NCBI GenBank assembly: GCA_947460245.1
Contig: CANHGL010000004.1
Coordinates: forward strand, 40,102 to 104,101
DNA from: Sphingobacteriales bacterium
Lineage (GTDB): Bacteria > Bacteroidota > Bacteroidia > Chitinophagales > JADIYW01
Reading direction: 5' to 3'
Length of the DNA stretch: 64,000 nt
Shown: piece after piece, positions 20,755-30,838 of the stretch
Layout of the letters: each line of letters starts with the position of its first letter
How positions within the stretch are numbered: the stretch's first letter is position 1
The notes under the pieces: generated by a model
What the model saw: only the letters and a program-made list of their open reading frames with translations
What the model was told of the DNA's origin: nothing
Database searches by the model: none
Position numbers and translations under genes: made by a program

Positions 20755-21063
20755 TTAAGCAATTGTGTTAATCTTTACCTTGGTATAAGATTGTCTGAAT
20801 CCATTCTTTACTTTATACCCTTTTCTTCTTTTCTTCTTGAAGATGATTACTTTATCTCCTTTTGCATGTTCTACAATGGTTGCGGATACAGAATGTCCGC
20901 TAACGGTTGGATTACCAACTTTAACGCCTGCATCGCCTGCAACCATTAAAACCTTGTCAAAGCTCACCTTGTCTCCGGCATTACCATCCAATTTATAAAC
21001 GAAGATCTCTTGATCCTTAGCTACCTTGAACTGATGGCCACCTATTTCTACTATTGCGTACAT
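20755..21063 (-). CDS. rplU: 50S ribosomal protein L21
   Basis: MYAIVEIGGHQFKV; KKKRRKGYKVKNGFRQ. Confidence 0.98.
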   Translation of the reverse strand: MYAIVEIGGHQFKVAKDQEIFVYKLDGNAGDKVSFDKVLMVAGDAGVKVGNPTVSGHSVSATIVEHAKGDKVIIFKKKRRKGYKVKNGFRQSYTKVKINTIA

Positions 21064-21201
21064 AAAATTATTTTTAGGAGTTGCAAAGATAACTATTTAA
21101 TCTTGTTTTTTATACGTTAAGCGGATTTTTTATTAAGTCTGCCTGTTTTTTAATTGAAGGATTTATTTTTCACCTAAATAAATAATAATCAATAAGTTAT
21201 A

Positions 21202-22452
21202 CTAAATGCTAAGATTTTTTATTCTGGCTAGCAAGGGAGGATGGGAGTAATGGAAGAAAACATACCATTTATCCGGGTTGAGGTTAGATAGGTTATTGGC
21301 GGATAGTTTTTTCAGTGCACTGATGAGGTGTACTTCTGTACCAATCGTTTTTTTTGCAAAGCTATCGGCTTCAAATTCATTTTTTCTGGAAAGTATATTC
21401 ATAAAGATACCCGTCAGCATAGAAATAGGAGTGTACAACAGACTAAATGTAATTAAACCGAGATGGAAAATTGGAGTTTTAGTCTGAATTCCCAAAGCCT
21501 CGCTAAGTACCGGTTGATTGATAAAAATGGATAATATAAATAACAGTAGTCCCATTTGCAAGGTAGAAATAGCTATGCTTTTCTGGATGTGTTTGAGCTT
21601 ATAATGCCCAACCTCATGGGCAAGTATGCTCACCAGTTCCTCTTCGCTTTGTTCCTTGATTAAGGTGTCATACAGTACTATGGTTTTTTTGCTACCCAAT
21701 CCGCTGAAATAGGCATTAGCCTTGGTGCTTCTTTTGGAGCCATCAATCACATATATATTATCGAGAGGGAATTCTATTGCTTTGGCGTAGGATTCAATTT
21801 TTGTGCGCAAGGATCCTTCTTCCAATGGTTTTAACTTATTAAACAGAGGAACAATGAGTGAAGTGTAAAACATCGCAAAGAACAATATAAAGCAGGTGAA
21901 GAGGATCCATGCATATATCCAGAAATAAGCACCGGCAATGGTATAAAACCATACAAATAAACTGAGTAGTAATCCTCCAACTAATATACCCAAAATATAT
22001 CCTTTTACTTTATCGGATAGATAAGTTTTCCAGGTCATCTTATTGAAGCCAAATTGCTCTTCAGTGATAAATATTCCGTAGATCTCAAAAGGCAAGCCAA
22101 TAATTTCGGAAGCTATTCCAAATATTCCGAAGAAGAGTAATGTCTGCAATATAGGAGCTGTTGAAATGTTTGCCACAAATTGATGTAACTGAGCGAAGCC
22201 CTTTATCCAGATAAAAGCAATGATTAGTATCGTGCTGATGATCTTGGTGATTATTTGCAGTTGCTGTTTTGCCTTGTGGTAGTTTCTTGCTTGCAGATAC
22301 TTTTTATCATCATAAATATCATTGAGTTCTTTGGGTATAGGCAACTCCCAGGATTTATCATTTAACCTGTCTAAGATGAATTCGAGTATAAAGTCGAATA
22401 CAATAAACCCAATAATAAAAAGAGTCAGTATAGAGATTCCTTGTGTCAGCAT
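21202..22452 (-). CDS. M48 family metallopeptidase (CAAX protease / Ste24-like)
   Basis: VSILAHEVGHYKLKH; NEFEADSFA. Confidence 0.93.
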   Translation of the reverse strand: MLTQGISILTLFIIGFIVFDFILEFILDRLNDKSWELPIPKELNDIYDDKKYLQARNYHKAKQQLQIITKIISTILIIAFIWIKGFAQLHQFVANISTAPILQTLLFFGIFGIASEIIGLPFEIYGIFITEEQFGFNKMTWKTYLSDKVKGYILGILVGGLLLSLFVWFYTIAGAYFWIYAWILFTCFILFFAMFYTSLIVPLFNKLKPLEEGSLRTKIESYAKAIEFPLDNIYVIDGSKRSTKANAYFSGLGSKKTIVLYDTLIKEQSEEELVSILAHEVGHYKLKHIQKSIAISTLQMGLLLFILSIFINQPVLSEALGIQTKTPIFHLGLITFSLLYTPISMLTGIFMNILSRKNEFEADSFAKKTIGTEVHLISALKKLSANNLSNLNPDKWYVFFHYSHPPLLARIKNLSI

Positions 22453-22604
22453 GTAGCAAAGTTACGTAAAATGCTTGTTTATAGCTCGAATACCAAAACA
22501 GGAATTTGAATGCTTCATCCTTCAAATGGCTTAAACGTGTTTATTAAATTATAATTTTTGAAAGGTGAATTCTGATTTTTAAGATAATTTTTTTAATTTT
22601 CACT

Positions 22605-23504
22605 ATGCTCTATCATAACGACAAATCAGTTTTATTTTTTAATGGGGAATTTAAATCTGTAGACGATTTAGGTATCAGCCCTTTTAACCAAACCTTACAT
22701 TATGGTTATGGGGTTTTTGAGGGGCTTAGAGCTTATCAAACACAACAGGGTGCTCATATCTTCAAGGTTAAACGCCATTTTGAACGTCTCGAAAAATCTG
22801 CTGAGCGCATCTATATTAAAATGCCATATTCAGTGCAAGAGATGATTCACTTTGCCTATGAACTAATTGAACGCAATGGTATGCAGGAAGCTTATATAAG
22901 ACCGCTGGTTCTGATGGATAAAAACATGACCTTGCGTGCCGATGATGCAGAAAAACCAAATTTACTGATGACCTGTTGGAAATGGAATCGATATTACCCG
23001 TCCAATCATCTTAAAGTGTTGGTGTCCTCCTGGAGAAGACCGCATCCCCGAACTATGCCAGTAGATATAAAAGTGACCGGTAATTATGTCAACTCTATCT
23101 TGGCTACTAAAGAAGCGTTACAAAAAGGATATGATGAGGCTTTATTGCTGGATGTGGAAGGATATATTGCATCTGGCCCGGGAGCTTCTTTCTTTATGGA
23201 GAAAAATGGCAAACTTATAGTACCGCCGATTCAAAATATATTTCCAAGTATCACACGTACTACTTTAATAGATATTGCCCGACAAATGGGAATAGAAGTT
23301 GTGGAGAGACAGTTTGGAGTAGAAGAAGTTATAGAAGCTGATGGTGCATTTTTTACAGGCACGGCAGCAGAAGTGGCCGGCGTTGAAAGTATCAATGGAC
23401 ATAAACTAAAAGCAGATTGGGAAGATACCATTGGATATCTATTACACAACAGGTATAAACGTATTGTTTCAGGAAAGGATACCAATTTTCTCGAATACTT
23501 TTAA
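22605..23504 (+). CDS. ilvE: branched-chain amino acid aminotransferase
   Basis: HYGYGVFEGLRAY; FFTGTAAEVAGV; class IV aminotransferase. Confidence 0.92.
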   Translation: MLYHNDKSVLFFNGEFKSVDDLGISPFNQTLHYGYGVFEGLRAYQTQQGAHIFKVKRHFERLEKSAERIYIKMPYSVQEMIHFAYELIERNGMQEAYIRPLVLMDKNMTLRADDAEKPNLLMTCWKWNRYYPSNHLKVLVSSWRRPHPRTMPVDIKVTGNYVNSILATKEALQKGYDEALLLDVEGYIASGPGASFFMEKNGKLIVPPIQNIFPSITRTTLIDIARQMGIEVVERQFGVEEVIEADGAFFTGTAAEVAGVESINGHKLKADWEDTIGYLLHNRYKRIVSGKDTNFLEYF

Positions 23505-23514
23505 TTATAGTACT

Positions 23515-25323
23515 ATGAAAAAAATAGTTTTTTTGTTTTTTGGAATTCTTATAGGCTGCAGTATTTCTTCTTTAGCAGCAACTGTTCTGAGAGGGCCTTA
23601 TTTGAATATGGCTACACAAACATCCGTTCATGTCCGCTGGAGAACGGATGTAGCTACCAATAGTATAGTATACTATGGAACATCTGTCGGTTCATTGAGT
23701 CAGTCAAAAGTAGACGCTACTTTAGTTACAGAACACGATATCACCATAAATGGTCTATCGTTGGATACAAAGTATTTCTATTCAATAGGTGCAACCACTC
23801 CATCTGTTGAGACCTACAGCGAGGGTGCTGCCTATTTTTTTTACACCTTACCGTTAAAAGGAACAGATCGTACCACGCATATCTGGGCTTTGGGAGATTG
23901 TGGTAATAATTCCTCTAATCAGATTAATGTGCGCAATCAATACATGCAATACATGGGGAATAAGCATACAGATGTCATGCTCTTATTAGGGGATAATGCT
24001 TATCAATCGGGAACGGATGCAGAATATCAAACTAATTTTTATCCCATCTATCAGGATTCAGTATTGCGAAATGTAGTGTTGTGGCCAGCACCGGGAAACC
24101 ACGATTATGCCAATACAACGGCACGTCAGAATGACCATAATATTCCATACTTTGATATGTTCTCTCTGCCGGCTAATGCAGAAAGTGGGGGTGTGCCTTC
24201 AGGTACAGAAGCCTATTATTCCTATGATTTTGCCAATATTCATTTCCTCTCTTTAGATTCCTACGGTAAAGATTCAAATACTTATTTCCTATACGACACC
24301 ACCGGACCACAAGTGCGCTGGATAAAGCAGGATTTGGCAGCCAATACTCAAAAGTGGACCATCGCTTACTGGCACCATCCACCTTTTACTATGGGGTCCC
24401 ACAATTCAGAAACAGAAGCTGATTTAATAAATATTCGCTTTAAGTTCATTCGTATATTAGAGCGATACGGTGTAGATCTTATTCTCTGTGGACATAGCCA
24501 TGTATATGAACGTTCTTATTTATTGAACAATTATTACAGCAGTGAAGCTGCTTTCAATTTGGCTACGCATGCTGTTTCTTCTTCAACAGCTACTTACGAT
24601 AATTCCGCTAACTCTTGTCCGTATATTAAAAATGATGGACAGAAAAAAGGTACAGTCTATGTCGTTTCAGGCTCGGCGGGTCAGCTCGGCGGAAGCTTGT
24701 TGAATTTAGCATGGCCTCACAATGCTATGGTCTATTCTAACAGAGATATTGGCGGTGGTTTAGCAATAACTGTTCAGGGTAATCGTTTGGATGCAAATTG
24801 GGTGTGTAATGATGGTATCATTCGCGATCGCTTCACGATGATGAAGGATGTAAACAACAGACAGACCATTGTTATACCACAGGGGGATAGTGTTGTTTTA
24901 TCCTCTTCCTGGGAAGGTGAGCACAGCTGGCCGGGAGGCGTTACAGCTAAGGCTTTCACCTATGTCGGAAGCTCTCCCAAAACGGATACCGTTATAGTTA
25001 CAGATAATTTTTCTTGTCTCAGAGATTCCTTTATTATCAAGAAAAATGCTGTAACAGGAATTAATACGCAATCTTCAGATGAGCTTCAAGTTAAAGTGTA
25101 TCCTAATCCTTCTAAATCAGGATGGTTTTCGATAGATTTCTCTTCCAATTTCATCAATGTTGCTCAGGTAAAGGTTTTTGATGTTGCCGGAAAGTTGCTT
25201 TTCGCAGACAAGGTTGACATTAGTTCAAAATCCAAAAACTATATGTTAAACCTGACTGCATATCCATCCGGAGAATATCTGTTATCTATAGATAATCATG
25301 TTCTTAAGTTAATTAAGCCATAA
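23515..25323 (+). CDS. metallophosphoesterase (purple acid phosphatase-like) with T9SS sorting domain
   Basis: GDCGNN, LLGDNAY, PGNHDY, GHSHVYERS; C-term VYPNPSKSGWFSIDF. Start trimmed to ATG at 23515 after the ilvE stop. Confidence 0.9.
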   Translation: MKKIVFLFFGILIGCSISSLAATVLRGPYLNMATQTSVHVRWRTDVATNSIVYYGTSVGSLSQSKVDATLVTEHDITINGLSLDTKYFYSIGATTPSVETYSEGAAYFFYTLPLKGTDRTTHIWALGDCGNNSSNQINVRNQYMQYMGNKHTDVMLLLGDNAYQSGTDAEYQTNFYPIYQDSVLRNVVLWPAPGNHDYANTTARQNDHNIPYFDMFSLPANAESGGVPSGTEAYYSYDFANIHFLSLDSYGKDSNTYFLYDTTGPQVRWIKQDLAANTQKWTIAYWHHPPFTMGSHNSETEADLINIRFKFIRILERYGVDLILCGHSHVYERSYLLNNYYSSEAAFNLATHAVSSSTATYDNSANSCPYIKNDGQKKGTVYVVSGSAGQLGGSLLNLAWPHNAMVYSNRDIGGGLAITVQGNRLDANWVCNDGIIRDRFTMMKDVNNRQTIVIPQGDSVVLSSSWEGEHSWPGGVTAKAFTYVGSSPKTDTVIVTDNFSCLRDSFIIKKNAVTGINTQSSDELQVKVYPNPSKSGWFSIDFSSNFINVAQVKVFDVAGKLLFADKVDISSKSKNYMLNLTAYPSGEYLLSIDNHVLKLIKP

Positions 25324-25439
25324 GGGTTAGCTTCTGTTGGATAAGTTACTTGTTGTATTCATAGTGTTCAGTTGTATAAATGTGTCGACTTTTTTAGTCT
25401 CCTAAAGTTTTACTACTTTTAAGCGTTCAAAAATCAACT

Positions 25440-27119
25440 ATGTCTGAATTAAATAAGTTTAGTAAAACGGTAACACAAGATCCTACTCAGCCTGCTGCTC
25501 AGGCGATGTTGCATGCCGCAGGATTATCTAAAGATGATCTTAAAAAGGCTCAGGTAGGGATAGCCAGTACAGGTTGGGATGGCAACCCATGTAATATGCA
25601 CTTGAATGCATTAGCAGCTCAGCTTAAGAGCCTAGTTACTCAACAAGACTTAGTAGCCCTGAATTTCTATACTATAGGTGTAAGTGATGGTATATCTATG
25701 GGAACATCTGGGATGCGTTACTCTCTGGTATCCAGAGAAGTCATTGCAGATTCTATTGAAACCAATGCAGGTGCGCAATTCTATGACGGAATTATTTCTA
25801 TAGCAGGATGTGATAAAAATATGCCAGGCGTGGTAATGGGTATGTCGAGATTGAATCGTCCTTCCTTAATGGTATATGGCGGTTCTATTGCGCCGGGAAA
25901 ATATAAGAACGAAACATTAGATGTTGTCTCTGCTTTTGAGGCTTTGGGTAAGAAATTTGCGGGTACTATATCTGATGAGGATTATAATGGAGTTATAGAA
26001 AATGCTTGTCCGGGCGCTGGAGCCTGTGGTGGGATGTATACGGCAAATACCATGGCATCTGCTATAGAAGCCTTGGGTATGAGTCTTCCTTACTCTGCAT
26101 CTAATCCAGCTATGAGTGCAGATAAGAAAAGTGAGTTAAAGGAAGCTGCTACTGCAATCAGAGTTTTGCTGGAAAAAGATATAAAGCCAAGTGATATATT
26201 GACGTTTAAGGCTTTCGAAAATGCGATTAGAATAGTGATTGTATTAGGTGGAAGTACCAATGCTGTGATGCACCTCATTGCTATGGCTAAGACCATAGGT
26301 GTAAAAATAACGCTGAAGGATTTCACCAGATTATCTGAATCTACTCCGATGTTGGCGGATTTCCGACCAAGCGGAAAATATGTAATGGAAGATTTACATA
26401 AAATTGGTGGCGTACCGGCAGTAATGAAACTGTTATTGCGTGAAGGCTTATTGCATGGAGAATGTATGACGGTTACCGGAAAATCAATCATTGAAAATTT
26501 GGTTCATTTACCAGACTTGGCAGAGGGGCAAGACTTAATTCATCCATTTTCCAATCCCATCAAAAAAACGGGACATATTCGTATTCTTTATGGAAACCTG
26601 GCAACAGAAGGTGCAGTAGCAAAGATTACCGGAAAGGAAGGAGAACGTTTTGAAGGCATGGCAAAATGTTTTGATACAGAACAGGAAGCTATCAATGCGA
26701 TGCAGGCTAAGAAAGTAGTAGCCGGTGATGTGGTCGTTATTCGTTATATCGGACCAAGAGGTGCACCAGGTATGCCGGAAATGTTGAAGCCTACATCAGT
26801 TTTAATGGGAGAGGGTTTAGGGAAAGAGGTAGCCTTAATAACGGATGGTCGTTTCAGCGGTGGTTCACATGGTTTTGTGGTGGGGCATGTTACACCTGAA
26901 GCACAGAATGGAGGTAATATCGCTTTGGTAAAAGATGGTGATCAGATTATTATCGATGCGGTGAATAATACCATAGACGTAATGATTAGTGTGGAGGAAT
27001 TATCTTCCAGAAGAAATGCGTGGATAGCACCACCATTGAAAGTGAAGAGCGGGATTTTATATAAATACGCCAAGACTGTTTCCTCTGCGAGTGAAGGTTG
27101 CGTTACGGATGAGTTTTAA
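25440..27119 (+). CDS. ilvD: dihydroxy-acid dehydratase
   Basis: [47 protein letters not shown]. Confidence 0.98.
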   Translation: MSELNKFSKTVTQDPTQPAAQAMLHAAGLSKDDLKKAQVGIASTGWDGNPCNMHLNALAAQLKSLVTQQDLVALNFYTIGVSDGISMGTSGMRYSLVSREVIADSIETNAGAQFYDGIISIAGCDKNMPGVVMGMSRLNRPSLMVYGGSIAPGKYKNETLDVVSAFEALGKKFAGTISDEDYNGVIENACPGAGACGGMYTANTMASAIEALGMSLPYSASNPAMSADKKSELKEAATAIRVLLEKDIKPSDILTFKAFENAIRIVIVLGGSTNAVMHLIAMAKTIGVKITLKDFTRLSESTPMLADFRPSGKYVMEDLHKIGGVPAVMKLLLREGLLHGECMTVTGKSIIENLVHLPDLAEGQDLIHPFSNPIKKTGHIRILYGNLATEGAVAKITGKEGERFEGMAKCFDTEQEAINAMQAKKVVAGDVVVIRYIGPRGAPGMPEMLKPTSVLMGEGLGKEVALITDGRFSGGSHGFVVGHVTPEAQNGGNIALVKDGDQIIIDAVNNTIDVMISVEELSSRRNAWIAPPLKVKSGILYKYAKTVSSASEGCVTDEF

Positions 27120-27124
27120 ATAAA

Positions 27125-27199
27125 GGGTATTTAGTTCAGCTGGTTTAGAGCACTACCTCGACAAGGTAGAAGTCATTGGTTCGAATCCAATAATACCCA
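27125..27199 (+). tRNA. tRNA-Val(GAC)-like, with C at position 33
   Basis: GGGTATT TA GTTC AGCTGGTTTA GAGC A CTACC TCGACAA GGTAG AAGTC ATTGG TTCGAAT CCAAT AATACCC A: perfect acceptor, anticodon and T stems; anticodon GAC; no encoded CCA. Confidence 0.82.
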
Positions 27200-27267
27200 C
27201 TACTATTTCTATTCTCGTTTCGTGTACTCTTGAATTGGAATGGTTTATTTAGGCTGGTAACTAAACA

Positions 27268-27765
27268 TCACACCTTAAATCCTATTCTTTTCCTGTCTTT
27301 TTGTTTGCTTTCAACTTTATCCTTATTCACAAGATAGTTTAATACTTCGTAGACGTCTGTAAATTGCTCGTCATGTTTTACTAATTTATCTGCAAGTTCT
27401 TTGTAGTCCATGGCAAATTGCCTCATTTTAACAAATGTGCGCATAATTGCAATATTTACCGCTATTGCTTTAGGGCTATTGATTACACTGCTTAACATAG
27501 CAACACCCTGTTCTGTAAAAGCATAAGGCATATACCTTGTTCCGCCATAATTCGAACTTGAGGTTTCAAATTGAAACCTCAAGTTCTCAAACTCATCTTT
27601 AGTGAGTTGAAACATAAAATCTTCTGGAAAGCGGTTAATATTTCGTTTAACTGCCAAGTTTAAGCTCTTCGTCTTAACTTCATAAAGCATAGCCAGGTCA
27701 TAATCCAGCATTACTTTTACCCCTCTTAAGGTTTTAATTTTACGTTGTATCTCTTGCAATTCCAT
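27268..27765 (-). CDS. ORF6N domain-containing protein (phage/mobile-element associated DNA-binding family)
   Basis: IKTLRGVKVMLDYDLAMLYEVKTKSLNLAVKRNINRFPEDFMFQLT...YMPYAFTEQGVAMLSSV. Confidence 0.9.
   Translation of the reverse strand: MELQEIQRKIKTLRGVKVMLDYDLAMLYEVKTKSLNLAVKRNINRFPEDFMFQLTKDEFENLRFQFETSSSNYGGTRYMPYAFTEQGVAMLSSVINSPKAIAVNIAIMRTFVKMRQFAMDYKELADKLVKHDEQFTDVYEVLNYLVNKDKVESKQKDRKRIGFKV
27554..27586. repeat. 33-bp palindrome, perfect 16-bp arms with a 1-nt centre, inside the ORF6N CDS
   Basis: GAACTTGAGGTTTCAA a TTGAAACCTCAAGTTC. Confidence 0.97.
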
Positions 27766-27850
27766 ATACCCTTTTGAAATTGAGATACAGAATTGCCATC
27801 ATTTCCATAATAATTTTAGAGAATGTTTTTTAGGAGGTACAAACATCACT

Positions 27851-27873
27851 TGGGGTGCCAATTTGGTACCTCA
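27851..27873. promoter_or_regulatory. 23-bp imperfect palindrome upstream of the ORF6N gene (operator-like)
   Basis: TGGGGTGCCAA-T-TTGGTACCTCA; 11-bp arms, two positions G:T. Confidence 0.5.
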
Positions 27874-28054
27874 TGTTCTATTTTAGTTATTGGCGTGGAC
27901 CGGTTCGTGTCCTCAAGAAATGGAATCATAATTTTATCACCCGTCGATAAAAAAGTGCTGAGATGAAATAACACCTGTCACCTGCGAGTTGGCTAATATA
28001 AATTAGACAGTTTCCTCATTATGCATTAAATTGCAAGTATTCTATTTTGTTCCT

Positions 28055-29020
28055 ATGAAAAATATAGCTGTTTTTACTTCAGGAGGAGATGCATCAGGTA
28101 TGAATGCCTGTATCAGGGCTATAGTTCGTGCGGGTTTGCAGAAAGGCCTTAAGGTATTTGGAATCTACAACGGGTATGAAGGAATGATAGAGGGTAAAAT
28201 AGTAGCGTTAGACTCTTCCTTTGTTGAGCATATCATTCATCGTGGGGGTACTGTACTTAAATCAGCAAGGAGTAAGCGCTTCCTAACTGTAGATGGGCGT
28301 AAACAGGCATATGATCAGTTAAAGGCTAAAGGGATAGAAGGGGTAATCGCTATTGGCGGAGATGGCACATTTAAAGGGGCAGCAGAATTTTATAAAGAAC
28401 ATGGTATTCCATTTGTTGGCTTACCCGGTACCATAGATAATGATTTGTTTGGTACGGATATTACCATCGGGTATGATACGGCTATCAATACAGCTATGGA
28501 AGCCATCGATAAAGTTCGGGATACAGCATCTTCACACGGAAGGCTCTTCTTTGTGGAGGTGATGGGCAGGGATGTGGGCTACATTGCACTGGGTAGCGGT
28601 ATTGCCAGTGGGGCAGAGGATATCTTTATCCCTGAAACCCATACAGATCTGGAACAGGTGTATGAGAATCTGAAGAATTGTCCGCAAAAGGATTCCTATA
28701 TTATTGTGGTTTCTGAAGGCGATGAAGCCGGAAATGTGAAAGATATTTCAGCGGCATTTAAGCAGGCACATCCGGAATATGATATCCGTTTCTTAGTGTT
28801 AGGTCATCTGCTTAGAGGGGGTAACCCTACTGCTGGTGACAGAATTTTGGCTAGTAGGTTAGGTATTGAAGCTGTGAATGCATTGATTTCTGATAATCAT
28901 AATGTTATGATAGGTTGGCAAAAGGGAAACTTTTCGTATACTCCTTTAGAAAAGGCAGTAAAACATCATATTGATATCAATAAAGAGCTTTTGGATATTC
29001 TTAAGACCTTGTCTTACTAA
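28055..29020 (+). CDS. pfkA: 6-phosphofructokinase (start trimmed to internal Met)
   Basis: MKNIAVFTSGGDASGMNACIRA, GTIDNDLFGTD, MGRDVGYIAL. Confidence 0.97.
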   Translation: MKNIAVFTSGGDASGMNACIRAIVRAGLQKGLKVFGIYNGYEGMIEGKIVALDSSFVEHIIHRGGTVLKSARSKRFLTVDGRKQAYDQLKAKGIEGVIAIGGDGTFKGAAEFYKEHGIPFVGLPGTIDNDLFGTDITIGYDTAINTAMEAIDKVRDTASSHGRLFFVEVMGRDVGYIALGSGIASGAEDIFIPETHTDLEQVYENLKNCPQKDSYIIVVSEGDEAGNVKDISAAFKQAHPEYDIRFLVLGHLLRGGNPTAGDRILASRLGIEAVNALISDNHNVMIGWQKGNFSYTPLEKAVKHHIDINKELLDILKTLSY

Positions 29021-29056
29021 TCTATGTTTTAGTATGGAATAATGGCTATTTATCCA

Positions 29057-29064
29057 TAACTTTG
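29057..29064 (+). promoter_or_regulatory. -7 box TAACTTTG upstream of ilvB
   Basis: TAnnTTTG match ~50 nt before the start. Confidence 0.4.
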
Positions 29065-29113
29065 CCCTCTCTTATTTCAACAAAAATCTCCTTTTTAGTT
29101 TTTTATTAAAGGT

Positions 29114-30823
29114 ATGGCAGATACACAATTACATAAGATTTCAGGTTCTGAGGCAGTGATTAAATCATTGGTAGAGGAAGGTGTGGAGGTCATATTTGGT
29201 TATCCAGGTGGTGCCATCATGCCTATCTATGATGCTTTATGGCATTACCATGATAAAATTCACCATGTTTTAGTAAGACATGAACAGGGTGCAACCCACG
29301 CCGCAGAAGGCTGGGCGCGTGTTAGAAATAAAGCGACAGTATGTTTTGCTACTTCCGGACCGGGGGCTACCAACCTTATCACCGGTATAGCTGATGCCAT
29401 GATGGATAGTACTCCGATGGTTTGTATTACAGGTCAGGTTCCTCAGCACTTGTTAGGTACAGATGCCTTTCAGGAAACGGATGTAGTAGGTATTACTATG
29501 CCTATCACCAAATGGAATTATCAGGTTACCAGTGCCGCTGAAATACCAGACGTAATTGCAAAAGCATTTTATATTGCTAACTCGGGTAAGCCGGGACCAG
29601 TTTTAATAGATATTACCAAAAATGCCCAGTTCGAATTGATGGAGTGGAAAGGCTATAAGGCTTGTGAGGGCGTAAGAAGTTACATACCCAAGCCTGTAAT
29701 TGATTTGGAAAAAGTTAAACAAGCTGCAATTTTAATAAATAGTGCTCAGAAGCCTTTGATTATTGCTGGTCAGGGAGTAGTCATTGCCGGAGCAACCAAA
29801 TTATTGGAAGAGATGGCTACTAAGTCAGGTATTCCTGTTACTACTACGATGCAAGGTCTAGGTGGTCTTTCACCTGAACACTCCAGCTATGTTGGTTTAC
29901 CCGGTATGCATGGTAACTATTCTGTAAACAGGAAGATGAATGAATGCGATGTGCTGATTGCCGTGGGTATGCGTTTTGATGACAGGGTGACTGGCGACGT
30001 AACTAAATTTGCGAAACAAGCGAAGGTGATCCATCTGGAGATTGACGCAGTAGAAATCAATAAGGTGGTAAAAGCTGCTGTAGGCATCCATGCGGATGCT
30101 AAAGAGGGCTTGGAAGCATTGCTACCGCTATTGAGTGAAAATAAACACACAGAGTGGATGCAGTCCTTTAAGGACCTGGATCAAATGGAAGAAGAGAAAG
30201 TTATCCAACATGCGATTCATCCCAAAAGTGGAGGTATTAAGATGGGTGAAATCATGCACCTCATTGATGAAAAAACCAACGGAGAGGCGATTATCGTTCC
30301 GGATGTTGGGCAGCATCAGATGTATGCTATGCGTTATTATCATTACAAAAAGCCGAATTCGTGGGTGAGCAGTGGAGGTTTGGGAACTATGGGTTTTGCT
30401 TTGCCGGCATCTATAGGGGCGCAGATGGCTGCTCCTGATAGGACGGTAGTTGCCATTATAGGTGATGGTTGTTTTCAGATGACTTTGCAGGAGTTAGGAA
30501 CCATCTGGCAACAGGAGTTGAATGTCAAGATCGTTATCTTCAATAATAATTATCTGGGAATGGTTCGACAATGGCAGCAGTTGTTTTTTGAAAAACGCTA
30601 CTCACATGTGGAATTAAAGAATCCCGATTTTGTAGCAATTTCTAAAGGATTTAAGATAGAAGCAGCTAAAGTGGAGGACAGAAATGAATTGAGTGATGCA
30701 TTGGATAAAATGTTTGCGCATAAAGGTCCTTATGTATTAGAGGTAGTTTGTGAAAAGGAAGAGAATTTATTCCCAATGGTACCCAGTGGTGCCGCTTGCA
30801 GTGACGTAATATTAGAGCCATAA
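29114..30823 (+). CDS. ilvB: acetolactate synthase large subunit
   Basis: VEVIFGYPGGAIMPIYDAL, RHEQGATHAAEGWAR, GDGCFQMTLQELGT. Confidence 0.97.
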   Translation: MADTQLHKISGSEAVIKSLVEEGVEVIFGYPGGAIMPIYDALWHYHDKIHHVLVRHEQGATHAAEGWARVRNKATVCFATSGPGATNLITGIADAMMDSTPMVCITGQVPQHLLGTDAFQETDVVGITMPITKWNYQVTSAAEIPDVIAKAFYIANSGKPGPVLIDITKNAQFELMEWKGYKACEGVRSYIPKPVIDLEKVKQAAILINSAQKPLIIAGQGVVIAGATKLLEEMATKSGIPVTTTMQGLGGLSPEHSSYVGLPGMHGNYSVNRKMNECDVLIAVGMRFDDRVTGDVTKFAKQAKVIHLEIDAVEINKVVKAAVGIHADAKEGLEALLPLLSENKHTEWMQSFKDLDQMEEEKVIQHAIHPKSGGIKMGEIMHLIDEKTNGEAIIVPDVGQHQMYAMRYYHYKKPNSWVSSGGLGTMGFALPASIGAQMAAPDRTVVAIIGDGCFQMTLQELGTIWQQELNVKIVIFNNNYLGMVRQWQQLFFEKRYSHVELKNPDFVAISKGFKIEAAKVEDRNELSDALDKMFAHKGPYVLEVVCEKEENLFPMVPSGAACSDVILEP

Positions 30824-30838
30824 ATAAGTATATTGTCT

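Noticed and set aside
26090-26491. 133-aa minus-strand ORF inside ilvD
   Set aside because: Antisense shadow of a conserved CDS
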